From Paenibacillus silvestris (GTDB lineage: Bacteria > Bacillota > Bacilli > Paenibacillales > NBRC-103111): a stretch of 64,000 nt of DNA. Below the pieces are notes generated by a model. The model made no database searches, was not told the DNA's origin, and saw nothing but the letters and a program-made list of their open reading frames with translations. The translations under genes were made by a program, and so were the position numbers. The stretch covers positions 281-64,280 of the forward strand of contig NZ_WTUZ01000004.1 of assembly GCF_009882985.1 (NCBI RefSeq), in the 5' to 3' direction. Below are positions 32,018 through 40,678 of this stretch, in pieces. Every line of letters begins with the position of its first letter. Position 1 is the first letter of the stretch.

Positions 32018-33439
32018 TTAATCAAAATAAGCTTTTTTCCCTTTTCCATGAACGCCGGCCAACCCGATTTGCCCGAATCCGGTTACACCTTCACGGGCGC
32101 CGTCTATCAATGGATCAACGTAGAGGGCAAACCAGGCTTCCAATTCTCCTCTCATCGCAATGCTCTGCTCTTGCGTTCCGGGGAGGTCGATCAGATTATG
32201 CTTTTCATCGGGATCCTCGGCCAAATTGTACATCTCATGCGGACCGTAAGGGTAGCGGTGCACATATTTCCAGTCAGTCGTCCGAATCATCCGCACAGGA
32301 CCGTACTCGTCATAAATGACAACCTGCTCACGCATAGGAGCCGATTCGCCCAAGAGGAGGGAGTGGAAGCTTGATCCAGGAAGCCTGGCGGCACTCGGTT
32401 GATCACAGCCCACATAAGCAAGCAGGGTAGGCATAAAATCGTACCCGCTTACGAGATTATCGCAAACTTGCCCTTGGGGAATGATGCCCGGCTGGCTAAA
32501 AATAGCCGGTACTTTGACGGAAGTATCGAACATGTTCTGCGGGAACGTACCGTTTCCTTTACCCCATATGCCATGATGGCCGCAGTTGAAGCCGTTGTCC
32601 CCCATATAAATAAGCAGGGTATCCTTGCGAATGTCCATGCTGTCCAGCTTATCTACGATCCGGCCGACATTCATATCCATGGCGGTCACAGCGGCAAAGT
32701 AACCTTTCAAGTTCTCCCGTTGATCATCCGACCATGGCGCTGTTTTGAGCGACCATGGATGCTTGGGCTCCTGCGGGCAAGTTTCAAACTTGCAGCTATC
32801 GTAAGAATCGACAATGTCCTGAGGATGATTATCGATCCATGGGCTGTGAGGCGCCGTGTAGTGGACGCTTAAGTAGAACGGCTTGCTGCCGTCCTGCCGA
32901 TCTAAGAAGGAGAGCGCATCGTCCGTGATGACGTCGGTCAAATAGCCAGGCTCATTCACCAGTTCGCCGTCGCGAATCATCGGGGCATGGTAATAATTGC
33001 TGCCGCCGCTTTGGTGCGCAAACCAGTGCGTGAACCCTTTTTGCGGTGTGATGCTGTCTCCCAAATGCCATTTGCCGCTTAGCCCGCAAACGTATCCGGC
33101 GCCAGCCAACACATCGGTGTACGCCGTCTGCCCCTGCAAATATTGGATGGCGGATTCGCCCACATTGCCATCCCGGATCCAATCGTGTACACCGTGTTGG
33201 GACGGAATGCGCCCAGTCATCAGCGAAGCACGTGCCGGCGAGCAGACCGGCGAGGTGCAAAAAAAGCTGGAAAACCTCATCCCTTGGTCTGCAACGCGAT
33301 CCAGATTAGGTGTGCGGATCTCGACATTGCCTGCACATCCCATAGCCCATGCCCCGTGGTCGTCTGATAAGATAACTACGATGTTAGGCTGCTCATTTCG
33401 GCTTGCTTGTGTCGATCCCTGCTTTTGGTTGGTACTCAT
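32018..33439 (-). CDS. Sulfatase (type I, Cys-type)
   Basis: The 473-residue protein is a type I sulfatase. The signature CSPAR at Cys66 is the site converted to formylglycine, followed by ASLMTGRIPSQHG. Metal and substrate-binding motifs include VVILSDDHG near residue 22, SGKWHLG, and YMGDNGFNCGHHG. It hydrolyses a sulfate ester (carbohydrate or aryl). There is no signal peptide, so it should be cytoplasmic. Maturation needs an anaerobic sulfatase-maturing radical-SAM enzyme or FGE not seen here. ATG 33439 follows GGAGGCGAATGAACGACG. It lies 50 bases downstream of the CcdC-like gene. Confidence 0.93.
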   Translation of the reverse strand: MSTNQKQGSTQASRNEQPNIVVILSDDHGAWAMGCAGNVEIRTPNLDRVADQGMRFSSFFCTSPVCSPARASLMTGRIPSQHGVHDWIRDGNVGESAIQYLQGQTAYTDVLAGAGYVCGLSGKWHLGDSITPQKGFTHWFAHQSGGSNYYHAPMIRDGELVNEPGYLTDVITDDALSFLDRQDGSKPFYLSVHYTAPHSPWIDNHPQDIVDSYDSCKFETCPQEPKHPWSLKTAPWSDDQRENLKGYFAAVTAMDMNVGRIVDKLDSMDIRKDTLLIYMGDNGFNCGHHGIWGKGNGTFPQNMFDTSVKVPAIFSQPGIIPQGQVCDNLVSGYDFMPTLLAYVGCDQPSAARLPGSSFHSLLLGESAPMREQVVIYDEYGPVRMIRTTDWKYVHRYPYGPHEMYNLAEDPDEKHNLIDLPGTQEQSIAMRGELEAWFALYVDPLIDGAREGVTGFGQIGLAGVHGKGKKAYFD

Positions 33440-33489
33440 CGTCGTTCATTCGCCTCCATCATTCATATTTTGAGGGCTGTTATCTCTTA

Positions 33490-34050
33490 CTATTTGACAG
33501 TCTGGGGGGAACTTTCACTACTAGAGGTACTTGAAACCTCAGTGGTTGGATCCAGTTTAGTCTCTTCACGAAGCAGATAGCTGAAAAATAGGATGTAGTA
33601 AGACACGATGATGAAGAATACGCCAGCTGTTACGGGGTCTTTTGTAAATTGGGTCAGATCAGCAGGATTCATGCTGGCAGGGTTCGGGGAAAGCGCGATG
33701 AAAGCTACGCGATAGATAATACGGCCAAGAAATAGCACGAGGACAGCAATTTCAATCCATAGATGAGTGCGGTAATACCAGCCGTCAGCGCGATGCTCGA
33801 AGCGAGTGTGCCGAATGGCGGTGAGCCCTAGTCCCGCGCCAGCTGCAAGGCCAATCAAGTATCCGATGAAATGGATGGGATGAACGAAGCCTAGCAGGAA
33901 AATGGCGATTCCCAGGATACTGAATAGTGTAAGCCGGAATTTGAGCCGGCCTTTGGCAAGCTTTTGAAAGCCAATGGTACGTTTGGTTCGACGATAAATA
34001 AAAAAACAAACGATCACGATAGGGATGGCGTAATGCGCCCAATCTTGCAT
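33490..34050 (-). CDS. CcdC-like (DUF1453) membrane protein
   Basis: The 186-residue integral membrane protein has four or five helices, with RRTKRTIGFQKLAKGRLKFR after the first helix and the RHTRFEHRADGWYYRTHLW segment typical of the CcdC/DUF1453 family. The family is named from a Bacillus locus near cytochrome c biogenesis genes, but its own function is unknown. The C-terminal tail is Ser/Thr/Glu-rich. ATG 34050 follows GGAGGAAC on the reverse strand; a longer frame to 34146 lacks a site. Confidence 0.82.
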   Translation of the reverse strand: MQDWAHYAIPIVIVCFFIYRRTKRTIGFQKLAKGRLKFRLTLFSILGIAIFLLGFVHPIHFIGYLIGLAAGAGLGLTAIRHTRFEHRADGWYYRTHLWIEIAVLVLFLGRIIYRVAFIALSPNPASMNPADLTQFTKDPVTAGVFFIIVSYYILFFSYLLREETKLDPTTEVSSTSSSESSPQTVK

Positions 34051-34207
34051 GGTTGTTCCTCCAATCGGTCTGTTACATTTACTCATTGTAGCAAATTTAG
34101 GCAGCTTGTCATGAGAAATCTTATTCCGTTTACAAAAAACTGTCATACACTTAATAGTAGTGCTATAAACTTACTATTACACACAAAATGTGCCGCAAGG
34201 AGTTGAC

Positions 34208-34510
34208 ATGCATATGGCTCTAATCACTCACGTTAATGTATGTAATGCAGACGATGAAATTTACTGCTGTCTAAGGAATAAAATTGTTAAGCTAGATGCC
34301 GCTCAGCAGAAAGATTTCTGTCAAGGTTGTAAAATGTTTGCTGGAAATGCAGACGACTATGGGCGTGGGGTATCCTGTGTGTGGGAAGACCTGCGCATCG
34401 TCAGCAATCCGCATATCGCCAAAGATCCACTTGTAGAATTCGCGAATAATCAAATCAAAGAAGTGCCGACTGAGGGGCCGGCCCTATTTCTATATACAAC
34501 TGAATGGTAA
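34208..34510 (+). CDS. Small Cys-rich protein overlapping a HAD phosphatase gene
   Basis: The 100-residue protein has cysteines at THVNVC, YCC, FCQGC and SCVW, a pattern that could bind zinc or a Fe-S cluster. I do not recognise the family. ATG 34208 follows AAGGAG at seven bases. Its last codons overlap the start of the HAD phosphatase gene (34504), so translation of the two is coupled and they may share a role. Confidence 0.7.
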   Translation: MHMALITHVNVCNADDEIYCCLRNKIVKLDAAQQKDFCQGCKMFAGNADDYGRGVSCVWEDLRIVSNPHIAKDPLVEFANNQIKEVPTEGPALFLYTTEW

Positions 34511-35139
34511 AACATATCCTATTTGATTTTGATGGGACACTTGTCGATTCCAGAGCTTTGCTTGTTAAGTTGTACAATGAAATAGCGGGACAGCATCAAT
34601 TTCGCAAGATACGCGAACAGGATCTTGCACTTCTCAGAACGCTTTCGATTGCGGAGCGGGTCGATCGGTTAGGCGTGCCTGCCCTGCAGATTCCTAAGCT
34701 GGTTATCGCTGGCAGACAGCTGTATCAAGAGAATATACGGACTCTTCACGTGGTGCCGGGAATGAAGGAGGTCATCGCTAGATTATCCTCCCATGGGCTG
34801 AAAAGTTCCATTCTCTCCTCCAATTCGGAGGCGAATATTCGGTTGTTTTTAAAGAATAACAAGATGGAAGGCTCCTTCAAGGAAGTAATCTCGGCGAAAC
34901 TTCTTTTCGGCAAGCACCATGCCATACGCAAAGTCATGAAGCAGTGGGGCACAACGCCTGCGCGAATGATTTATGTCGGAGATGAACTAAGGGATATCGA
35001 GGCCTGCAAAAAGTTAGGCGTGCCGATCGTCGCCGTTACATGGGGGTACGATGCCCCGCGACTGCTGCTTAGAGGGCAACCTGATTATGTAGTAAACACC
35101 CCGGGGGAGCTGTTGAGAACACTCCTGACATTAGCTTGA
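34504..35139 (+). CDS. HAD-superfamily phosphatase (phosphoglycolate phosphatase-like)
   Basis: The 211-residue protein has the HAD motifs in order: FDFDGTLVDS (nucleophile Asp9), SSNSEANI for motif II, a Lys in motif III (KHHAIRKV) and YVGDELRDIEA for motif IV. The helical cap between motifs I and II fits subfamily IA (Gph/PgpB-like). It should hydrolyse a phosphomonoester in the cytoplasm. The ATG overlaps the stop of the Cys-rich gene by seven bases. Confidence 0.9.
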   Translation: MVKHILFDFDGTLVDSRALLVKLYNEIAGQHQFRKIREQDLALLRTLSIAERVDRLGVPALQIPKLVIAGRQLYQENIRTLHVVPGMKEVIARLSSHGLKSSILSSNSEANIRLFLKNNKMEGSFKEVISAKLLFGKHHAIRKVMKQWGTTPARMIYVGDELRDIEACKKLGVPIVAVTWGYDAPRLLLRGQPDYVVNTPGELLRTLLTLA

Positions 35140-35323
35140 TGGAGAGAAGGAAGAATAAACGCATACAGAACGCTCCGCGTGTAGCTGCCAGGCATAACTG
35201 AGGCGGCTATTTGTGTTTCTAACTGATGGGCATGCGTCAGCAGGGAGCCGTAAGATTCGCAGTATAGGCCACTAATCATGTAAAATAGTGTTGAGGCAGT
35301 ATTTTTCAAGTAGGGGGAGTGTT

Positions 35324-35794
35324 ATGTTATTTTATATCGTCTTTTTTGTGGTTACGGTCATTGATCAAATTTCTAAGGTTTGGATTCGTTCTATGTTGAA
35401 GGTGGGAGAATCTATGCCATTCTATAAAGACATTATTTCTTTTACGCATTATCAAAATACGGGTGCAGCAGGCAGTTCGCTGCAGGGTTGGGCACGTTAC
35501 CTCGGCATTTTTGCTGTCATAATTGTCATAGCAATCTTGTATTACAGGAAGAAAGGACGTCTTCAGGGTGTTCTATTGCAGTGCGGAGCAGCCTTCTTTG
35601 CGGGCGGAGCGATAGGCAATGCGATTGAGCGATTGTTATTCGGGAAAGTGACGGATTTCATCGTCTTTCGTTCGGGGAATGGCATCATGAATCTAGCGGA
35701 TTTGGCGATTAATTTGGGCGTCATATGTTTTGTGTTGGATATGTTCATCTCACTACGGCGAAGAGGTTTCCGAAAGGAAAATACGGCTTCATAG
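35324..35794 (+). CDS. lspA: Signal peptidase II (LspA) paralogue
   Basis: The 156-residue membrane protein has four helices and LspA landmarks: an Asp in VIDQISKVW, NTGAA after residue 45, GGAIGNAIERLLFGKVTDFI and NLADLAIN, the last two supplying the catalytic Asp pair. It should cleave prolipoprotein signal peptides after lipidation. The NTGAAGSSLQG loop differs slightly from the usual NTGAAF. ATG 35324 follows GGGGGAG. Not linked to ileS or rluD, so it is more likely a second LspA than the housekeeping copy. Confidence 0.88.
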   Translation: MLFYIVFFVVTVIDQISKVWIRSMLKVGESMPFYKDIISFTHYQNTGAAGSSLQGWARYLGIFAVIIVIAILYYRKKGRLQGVLLQCGAAFFAGGAIGNAIERLLFGKVTDFIVFRSGNGIMNLADLAINLGVICFVLDMFISLRRRGFRKENTAS

Positions 35795-35891
35795 ATTGGG
35801 TATATTATACTATGCGATATAGATCTAAGGAACTATTTGTGGTATCCTATTCTACGTAGATGGTGTAGTTGTTAGACTGGGAGATGGTCGT

Positions 35892-36236
35892 ATGAGTATG
35901 GAGAGACAAGCTTTGATCGATGATTTTTTTGTCATGATTCGCAAGTTGAATAAAACAGGCGCTGATATTATCCATGTGAGGGATTTCTTCTGGAAATCAT
36001 CCGGAAAGCGCGGTTTTGTAACTCCAACGGTTGAATTTATGACGGTGCTCAAAACGTATAATGTGGTTTTATTTCATGAATTCCGCAAGTCACTTGTTCC
36101 CAATACAAGTATGCATATATTAGCGAATGTACACATGGAAGCAGGAGATGCGCTGATTAGTCTAGGCATTACGAGCATAGAACAGCTGCAGTTGGCGGTA
36201 AAAGGCAAACTATCGGAACTGCCTGTAGAAGTGTAG
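35892..36236 (+). CDS. Hypothetical protein (114 aa)
   Basis: I do not recognise the family. The protein is soluble and alpha/beta with no Cys motif or membrane segment. ATG 35892 follows GGGAGATGG. It stands between the LspA paralogue and topoisomerase III (convergent) and ends at a strong terminator directly after its stop codon, which supports expression. Confidence 0.6.
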   Translation: MSMERQALIDDFFVMIRKLNKTGADIIHVRDFFWKSSGKRGFVTPTVEFMTVLKTYNVVLFHEFRKSLVPNTSMHILANVHMEAGDALISLGITSIEQLQLAVKGKLSELPVEV

Positions 36237-36275
36237 AAACCAAGCAAAGACGAGAGTCTCTGCTTGGTTTCTTTT
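36237..36275 (+). terminator. Terminator between the 114-aa gene and topB
   Basis: AAACCAAGCAaAGAC, loop GAGA, GTCTcTGCTTGGTTT followed by C and four T. It starts at the base after the stop codon. Confidence 0.92.
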
Positions 36276-36289
36276 GTGTATATACAATG

Positions 36290-38437
36290 CTAGTCTTTCT
36301 TATTCTGCTGAAGTGCGGCAAGCAGCTTGTCAGCGAGCGAGTTCCCAATGCCAGATTGATCGGAATATTGCTCGATGAGTTGACGACTGGCCTTAGCCGA
36401 GGCACGACGGCCGCCGCCGGAGGCTTCATTATCGATCTTCTCCACGACGTTGCAGGGACGGCATTGAAAATACTTGCCGGATTTTCCTGTGTGGATCTCC
36501 ATTTTTTTATGACATTGCGGACAACGATGATTCGTTAGCTGGCCGTCCGCTTCACGCTTGTAAGAGCATTCTCGGCTGGAGCAAACGAGATAACGCCCGC
36601 GTTTGCCTTTAACTTCCTGAAGGAATTCCCCGCAGTCCGGGCACTTGCTTCCTGTTAGGTTATGCGGTTTATAGGCCGCTCCGCTTTTCTTAACCTCATT
36701 AACTAATTCCACGGCCTTGGTCCGAATCCCGCTTAGAAATTGCTCCATACTTCCTTTGCCCTTAGCAATACGTTCAAGCTCAAGCTCCCAGCGAGCGGTC
36801 AGTTCAGGAGAACGCAGCTCTTCCGAAGCGAGCTCAATAAGCTGCTTGCCCTTGCCTGTTGGTATGAGCTGGGAACCTTGACGCTCGATGGTGTCGGAAG
36901 ATACCAGCTTCTCAATAATATCTGCGCGAGTTGCCGGCGTGCCGAGACCCCATTTCTCCATCTGCGATAGCAAAGAAGCTTCATTGTACCTGCCAGGCGG
37001 TTTGGTATGGCGACTCAGTTGATGAGCCTGCTTAACAGTAACGGCGTCCTTCTCTTTGGCCTGCGGCAGCAGCTGAGACATATCGTCATCCGTGTCTGAT
37101 TCTTCCCGATCCGGATCGGTGAAATCGTTCGCGCCATAAACCTCTTTCCATCCGGCTTGTTTGACTACTTTACCTGAGGCATGCAGCTTCTCACCGGCGA
37201 TTTCGACGGTCAGCTTCGTTTCATCGTAGCGGCAAGGGCCGTAGAATAGGGCTATGAATCTGCGTACAATTAGATCGTAGAGCCGGCGCTCGTCAGCGCT
37301 TAGGGTTGCAAGCGAGATGGCTTCGCCGGTCGGTATAATCGCATGATGGTCCGATACCTTGCTATCGTCGATGATGCGCTTCGTGATCGTTAACGGCTTA
37401 CGCAGTAATGCGGCGGCGAGCGGTGCATAGGGACCAATCGCTGCGCCTTTGAGTCTGCCTGCCAATGTCGGAGCCATATCTGAAGTCAGATGCCGTGAAT
37501 CCGTCCGAGGGTAGGTAACAATCTTGTATTGTTCATACAATCTTTGCAGTACGTTCGATGTCTGTTTGGCCGAAAAGCCGAACTTCCGGTTGGCATCACG
37601 CTGAAGCTCGGTCAAATCATAAGCAAGCGGGTGAGGAATCTGCTTTTCGGTCTGTTGAACCTGCGCGATGCGGCCACTTTGGCCCTGCAGCTTCGCCTTC
37701 AACGCATCCGCGCGCTCCTTATCGAAAATGCGCGAGTCGCCTGTTTGGGGGTCTCGCCACGCCGCGCGGAAAGAGCCCAGATCGGCTTCGATCAACCAAT
37801 AGTCGACAGACCGGAAATCCCGGATTTCGGACTCACGGTTGATCATCATGGCCAGCGTAGGCGTCTGCACTCGCCCAGCGGACAAGGACGCGCCGAACTT
37901 GCTGGTCAGCGCGCGCGTCACATTCAGGCCGATCAGCCAATCGGCCTCGGAACGGCAGACGGCTGCTTGATACAGCCGGTTATAGTCGGTGCCAGGCTTC
38001 AGCTGCGCGAAGCCTTCACGAATCGCCTGATCCGTCTGCGACGAGATCCAAAGCCGTTTGAACGGCTTCTTCCAGCGGATCAGCTCCATAATCCAACGGG
38101 CGACGAGTTCCCCTTCGCGCCCGGCGTCTGTGGCTATCACCAGCTCGGCGAGATCGCCGCGCCGGCTCAGCTGTTCGATGCCGCGAAACTGATGCGACGT
38201 TTCTTTCATGACCTTAAGCTTCATGCGCTCAGGGAGGATTGGCAGATCCTCCAGATTCCAGGTTTTGTACTTAGGGTCGTAATCGTCAGGCTCGGCTAGC
38301 GTGACAAGATGGCCGAGCGCCCAAGTGACGACATATTTGGGGCCTTCATAATGGTGCTTTTGCTTCTGAGTGCAGCCGAGGACACGGGCAATTTCTTTGG
38401 CGACGCTCGGTTTTTCTGTGAGCACGAGAATTTTCAT
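36290..38437 (-). CDS. topB: DNA topoisomerase III
   Basis: The 715-residue type IA topoisomerase opens with the Toprim domain (MKILVLTEKPSVAKEIARVL, VIATDAGREGELVARWI with the DxG/E residues). The active-site Tyr is in TYPRTDSRHL; GASLSAGRVQTPTLAM and WGLGTPATRADIIEKL are further signatures. The C-terminus adds a Cys4 zinc ribbon (CPDCGEF, CSSREC) and a second Cys pair (CPQC, CRPC). It decatenates single-stranded and hemicatenated DNA. ATG 38437 follows GAGGTCATTATTCCT. Confidence 0.95.
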   Translation of the reverse strand: MKILVLTEKPSVAKEIARVLGCTQKQKHHYEGPKYVVTWALGHLVTLAEPDDYDPKYKTWNLEDLPILPERMKLKVMKETSHQFRGIEQLSRRGDLAELVIATDAGREGELVARWIMELIRWKKPFKRLWISSQTDQAIREGFAQLKPGTDYNRLYQAAVCRSEADWLIGLNVTRALTSKFGASLSAGRVQTPTLAMMINRESEIRDFRSVDYWLIEADLGSFRAAWRDPQTGDSRIFDKERADALKAKLQGQSGRIAQVQQTEKQIPHPLAYDLTELQRDANRKFGFSAKQTSNVLQRLYEQYKIVTYPRTDSRHLTSDMAPTLAGRLKGAAIGPYAPLAAALLRKPLTITKRIIDDSKVSDHHAIIPTGEAISLATLSADERRLYDLIVRRFIALFYGPCRYDETKLTVEIAGEKLHASGKVVKQAGWKEVYGANDFTDPDREESDTDDDMSQLLPQAKEKDAVTVKQAHQLSRHTKPPGRYNEASLLSQMEKWGLGTPATRADIIEKLVSSDTIERQGSQLIPTGKGKQLIELASEELRSPELTARWELELERIAKGKGSMEQFLSGIRTKAVELVNEVKKSGAAYKPHNLTGSKCPDCGEFLQEVKGKRGRYLVCSSRECSYKREADGQLTNHRCPQCHKKMEIHTGKSGKYFQCRPCNVVEKIDNEASGGGRRASAKASRQLIEQYSDQSGIGNSLADKLLAALQQNKKD

Positions 38438-38624
38438 AGGAATAATGACCTCATTTCTTCTTACAAATTAGCATAAGCGAAAGAAGTTTTCTTTTCAAAT
38501 GCGTTCGAATATGGGAGAATATCCCTGATGAATCATGTCGAATAATCATTTATTTTGCCTGTTTTTGTCCTAAATTCAAGGTATAATAAGCCTATGATGA
38601 GATAAGAAAGGAGCTGAGACCAGA

Positions 38625-40226
38625 ATGGGACGCATATTTGCTTATTTCTCCAGTCAATCGATGAAAATGAGGTTCCAAATGTGGATTGGCGTCGCTATCC
38701 TGGCTTTAGCATTTTCCATTATTGTCCCATTTTATTGGATCGAGAAGAGGAATCGAATCGATGAAGCGGAAGATCAGCTCAAACAGATAATTACACTGCA
38801 AAGTTTATATATTGAGAAATGGAATCAGGAAAAACTGGATGCCGTCGAGCGATTTGCCCTTTCGAATTATGCTAAATTCCATCAAATGGAAGAACTAAAG
38901 ACGGAATTTCAAAACTATACACGCCTCAATTCAGAGTTTGATACATTGAATTATGTCGAGCCCAATGGAGTTATCTATACGAGCCGTGATTCAGCGATCT
39001 ATGTTGGAGACCAGCCATTTTTTAAGAATGCGATGGAGAATAGGAGTTATATTTCGGGGGTCGACATCTCGCGAGAGACAGGCAAGCCGATCATTACCTT
39101 TTCAGCACCGGTGATGGGGGATCTGAATGATTTTAAAGGCGTTGTGATGGGTGTAGTGACACTGGATATGCTGAACAAGCTAATGAAACAGCTGCGTTTT
39201 GGTGAGACAGGCGAAGTGTATGTCTTAGATCCGAAAGGCCAAATCGTGGCCGCTTCTGATAACTCGAGTATGAACGAGGCGAAATTTAATAGTTCCAAGA
39301 CTTCCGATATCATTGATAAAGCCAAAAGCGGCAAAATGTCGAGCAATGTCTATACAGGATTCTATGGTAAAAAGGTGTTCGGTCAGTACCAGTGGTCGAC
39401 GGGGAAGAATTGGATTGTCGTGGGTGAAATTACACAAAAAGAGGTTTTTCAGAAATTAAATCAGCTGAGCTTGACGATTATTATTATTTCCCTCATTGCC
39501 TTAATTCTTAGCATCCTAGCCGCCCTCACGATAGCTTCCCGCATCGAGCGACCTATTCGCTATTTGCTCCGAGCCACCCAACACATTCGTAAAGGAACCT
39601 ACCATTACCAGATTGATGCAGATGAGATCAGGAATGCTCCAATTGAGCTGAGATCGTTAGTTAACACATTTAATTTGATGTCTGAAAAGCTGAATACAAC
39701 CATTACGCTGCTAGAGGAGTCTGCGCTTGTCGATCAATTGACGGACATTCCTAATCGCCGATTTGTGATGTCAGAAGGGAATGAAGAGTTGAAGGCATGT
39801 ATCGCAGCGGGCTATACGTGCTCGGTCATGATGATGGATATTGATCATTTTAAAAAAGTGAACGATACCTACGGGCATTTGGTAGGCGACCGTGTTCTTC
39901 AACAGGTAGCTTCTTTGCTGAAACAGCTGGCTAGCAGCAATACCATCGTGGCGCGTTATGGTGGTGAGGAATTTATTCTAGTATGCCTCCGTCAAAATGT
40001 GCATGAGAGTGCTCTTATGGCCGAGCAGATCCGGCAATATATTGAAGCGGATCCATACGCCGATGAGCAGGTGACGGTGCAGTTAACGGCGAGTATCGGC
40101 GTAGCCGAATTTTCGCCCAAACTGGAGTTTGGCACGATGGTGCTTGAAGATATGATTTCCAGAGCGGATCACGCGCTGTATCGCGCAAAATCGGCGGGGA
40201 GAAACCGGGTGGAGCTAGATCGATGA
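38625..40226 (+). CDS. Membrane diguanylate cyclase (dCache-HAMP-GGDEF)
   Basis: The 533-residue protein has a first membrane helix (about 16-36), an extracellular dCache sensor (about 40-280), a second helix (about 283-303), a HAMP domain (about 304-357) and a GGDEF domain (about 370-530) with active site RYGGEEF. It makes c-di-GMP. Position nine to six before GGEEF reads SSNT instead of RxxD, so there is no product-inhibition site. ATG 38625 follows AAAGGAGCTGAGA. Extracellular ligand unknown. No EAL domain. Confidence 0.93.
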   Translation: MGRIFAYFSSQSMKMRFQMWIGVAILALAFSIIVPFYWIEKRNRIDEAEDQLKQIITLQSLYIEKWNQEKLDAVERFALSNYAKFHQMEELKTEFQNYTRLNSEFDTLNYVEPNGVIYTSRDSAIYVGDQPFFKNAMENRSYISGVDISRETGKPIITFSAPVMGDLNDFKGVVMGVVTLDMLNKLMKQLRFGETGEVYVLDPKGQIVAASDNSSMNEAKFNSSKTSDIIDKAKSGKMSSNVYTGFYGKKVFGQYQWSTGKNWIVVGEITQKEVFQKLNQLSLTIIIISLIALILSILAALTIASRIERPIRYLLRATQHIRKGTYHYQIDADEIRNAPIELRSLVNTFNLMSEKLNTTITLLEESALVDQLTDIPNRRFVMSEGNEELKACIAAGYTCSVMMMDIDHFKKVNDTYGHLVGDRVLQQVASLLKQLASSNTIVARYGGEEFILVCLRQNVHESALMAEQIRQYIEADPYADEQVTVQLTASIGVAEFSPKLEFGTMVLEDMISRADHALYRAKSAGRNRVELDR

Positions 40227-40255
40227 GAAATCATGGGTCTGGCTTTTTTTGCTAA

Positions 40256-40445
40256 TTAACGCCGATTACTCCATCTATTTTTCGCAAAAGTCCCACTTTT
40301 GGCCAATTAACTGGATTAAATACCGTTACTTCCGGCAAAATCGGCATAATTCGGGTGGCTGCCTGCGATTTAGATGGAGGTTTTCCAGCTAATATGGTTT
40401 CTTGCCACTGAGCGGGGCTGATTAGCGGTAGCTTTTCCATCTATT
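40256..40445. repeat. Intergenic repeat, family 2, copy B
   Basis: Related motifs ATTAACTGGATTAAATACCG (40306 region), GATGGAGGTTTTCCAGCTAA (40374 region) and GATTAGCGGTAGCTTTTCCA (40420 region), arranged as in copies at 31419 and 49101. It fills the first part of a 450-base gap without a gene. Confidence 0.6.
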
Positions 40446-40491
40446 TGGGGTGAGGCGGCTTACTGGCTGCGGGGCTGTGGAACCTGACTGT

Positions 40492-40550
40492 GAACCAAAG
40501 CATGGACCAAAGTATGAACCAAAGCATGAACCAAAGTATGAACCAAACCG
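40492..40550. repeat. 12-bp tandem repeat (GAACCAAAGYAT)
   Basis: About five units of GAACCAAAG(C/T)AT, alternating C and T at position 10, the last degenerate. It lies in the gap between the diguanylate cyclase and the membrane cluster. Confidence 0.85.
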
Positions 40551-40678
40551 TAGATTAACCTTTAGCCCCCCCGTCGGAGATAAGCTGCATTTACATACAA
40601 TTTAGTAGTCAGAATATTGCAGGATTAGTGTATAATAGTCAAGGGGTTAAAGAATTACCAACATTTGGGGGGTTATCC

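Noticed and set aside
37529..38299. A 256-codon open frame on the plus strand inside topB
   Set aside because: Shadow of the topB coding strand with no recognisable domain; topB is certain.
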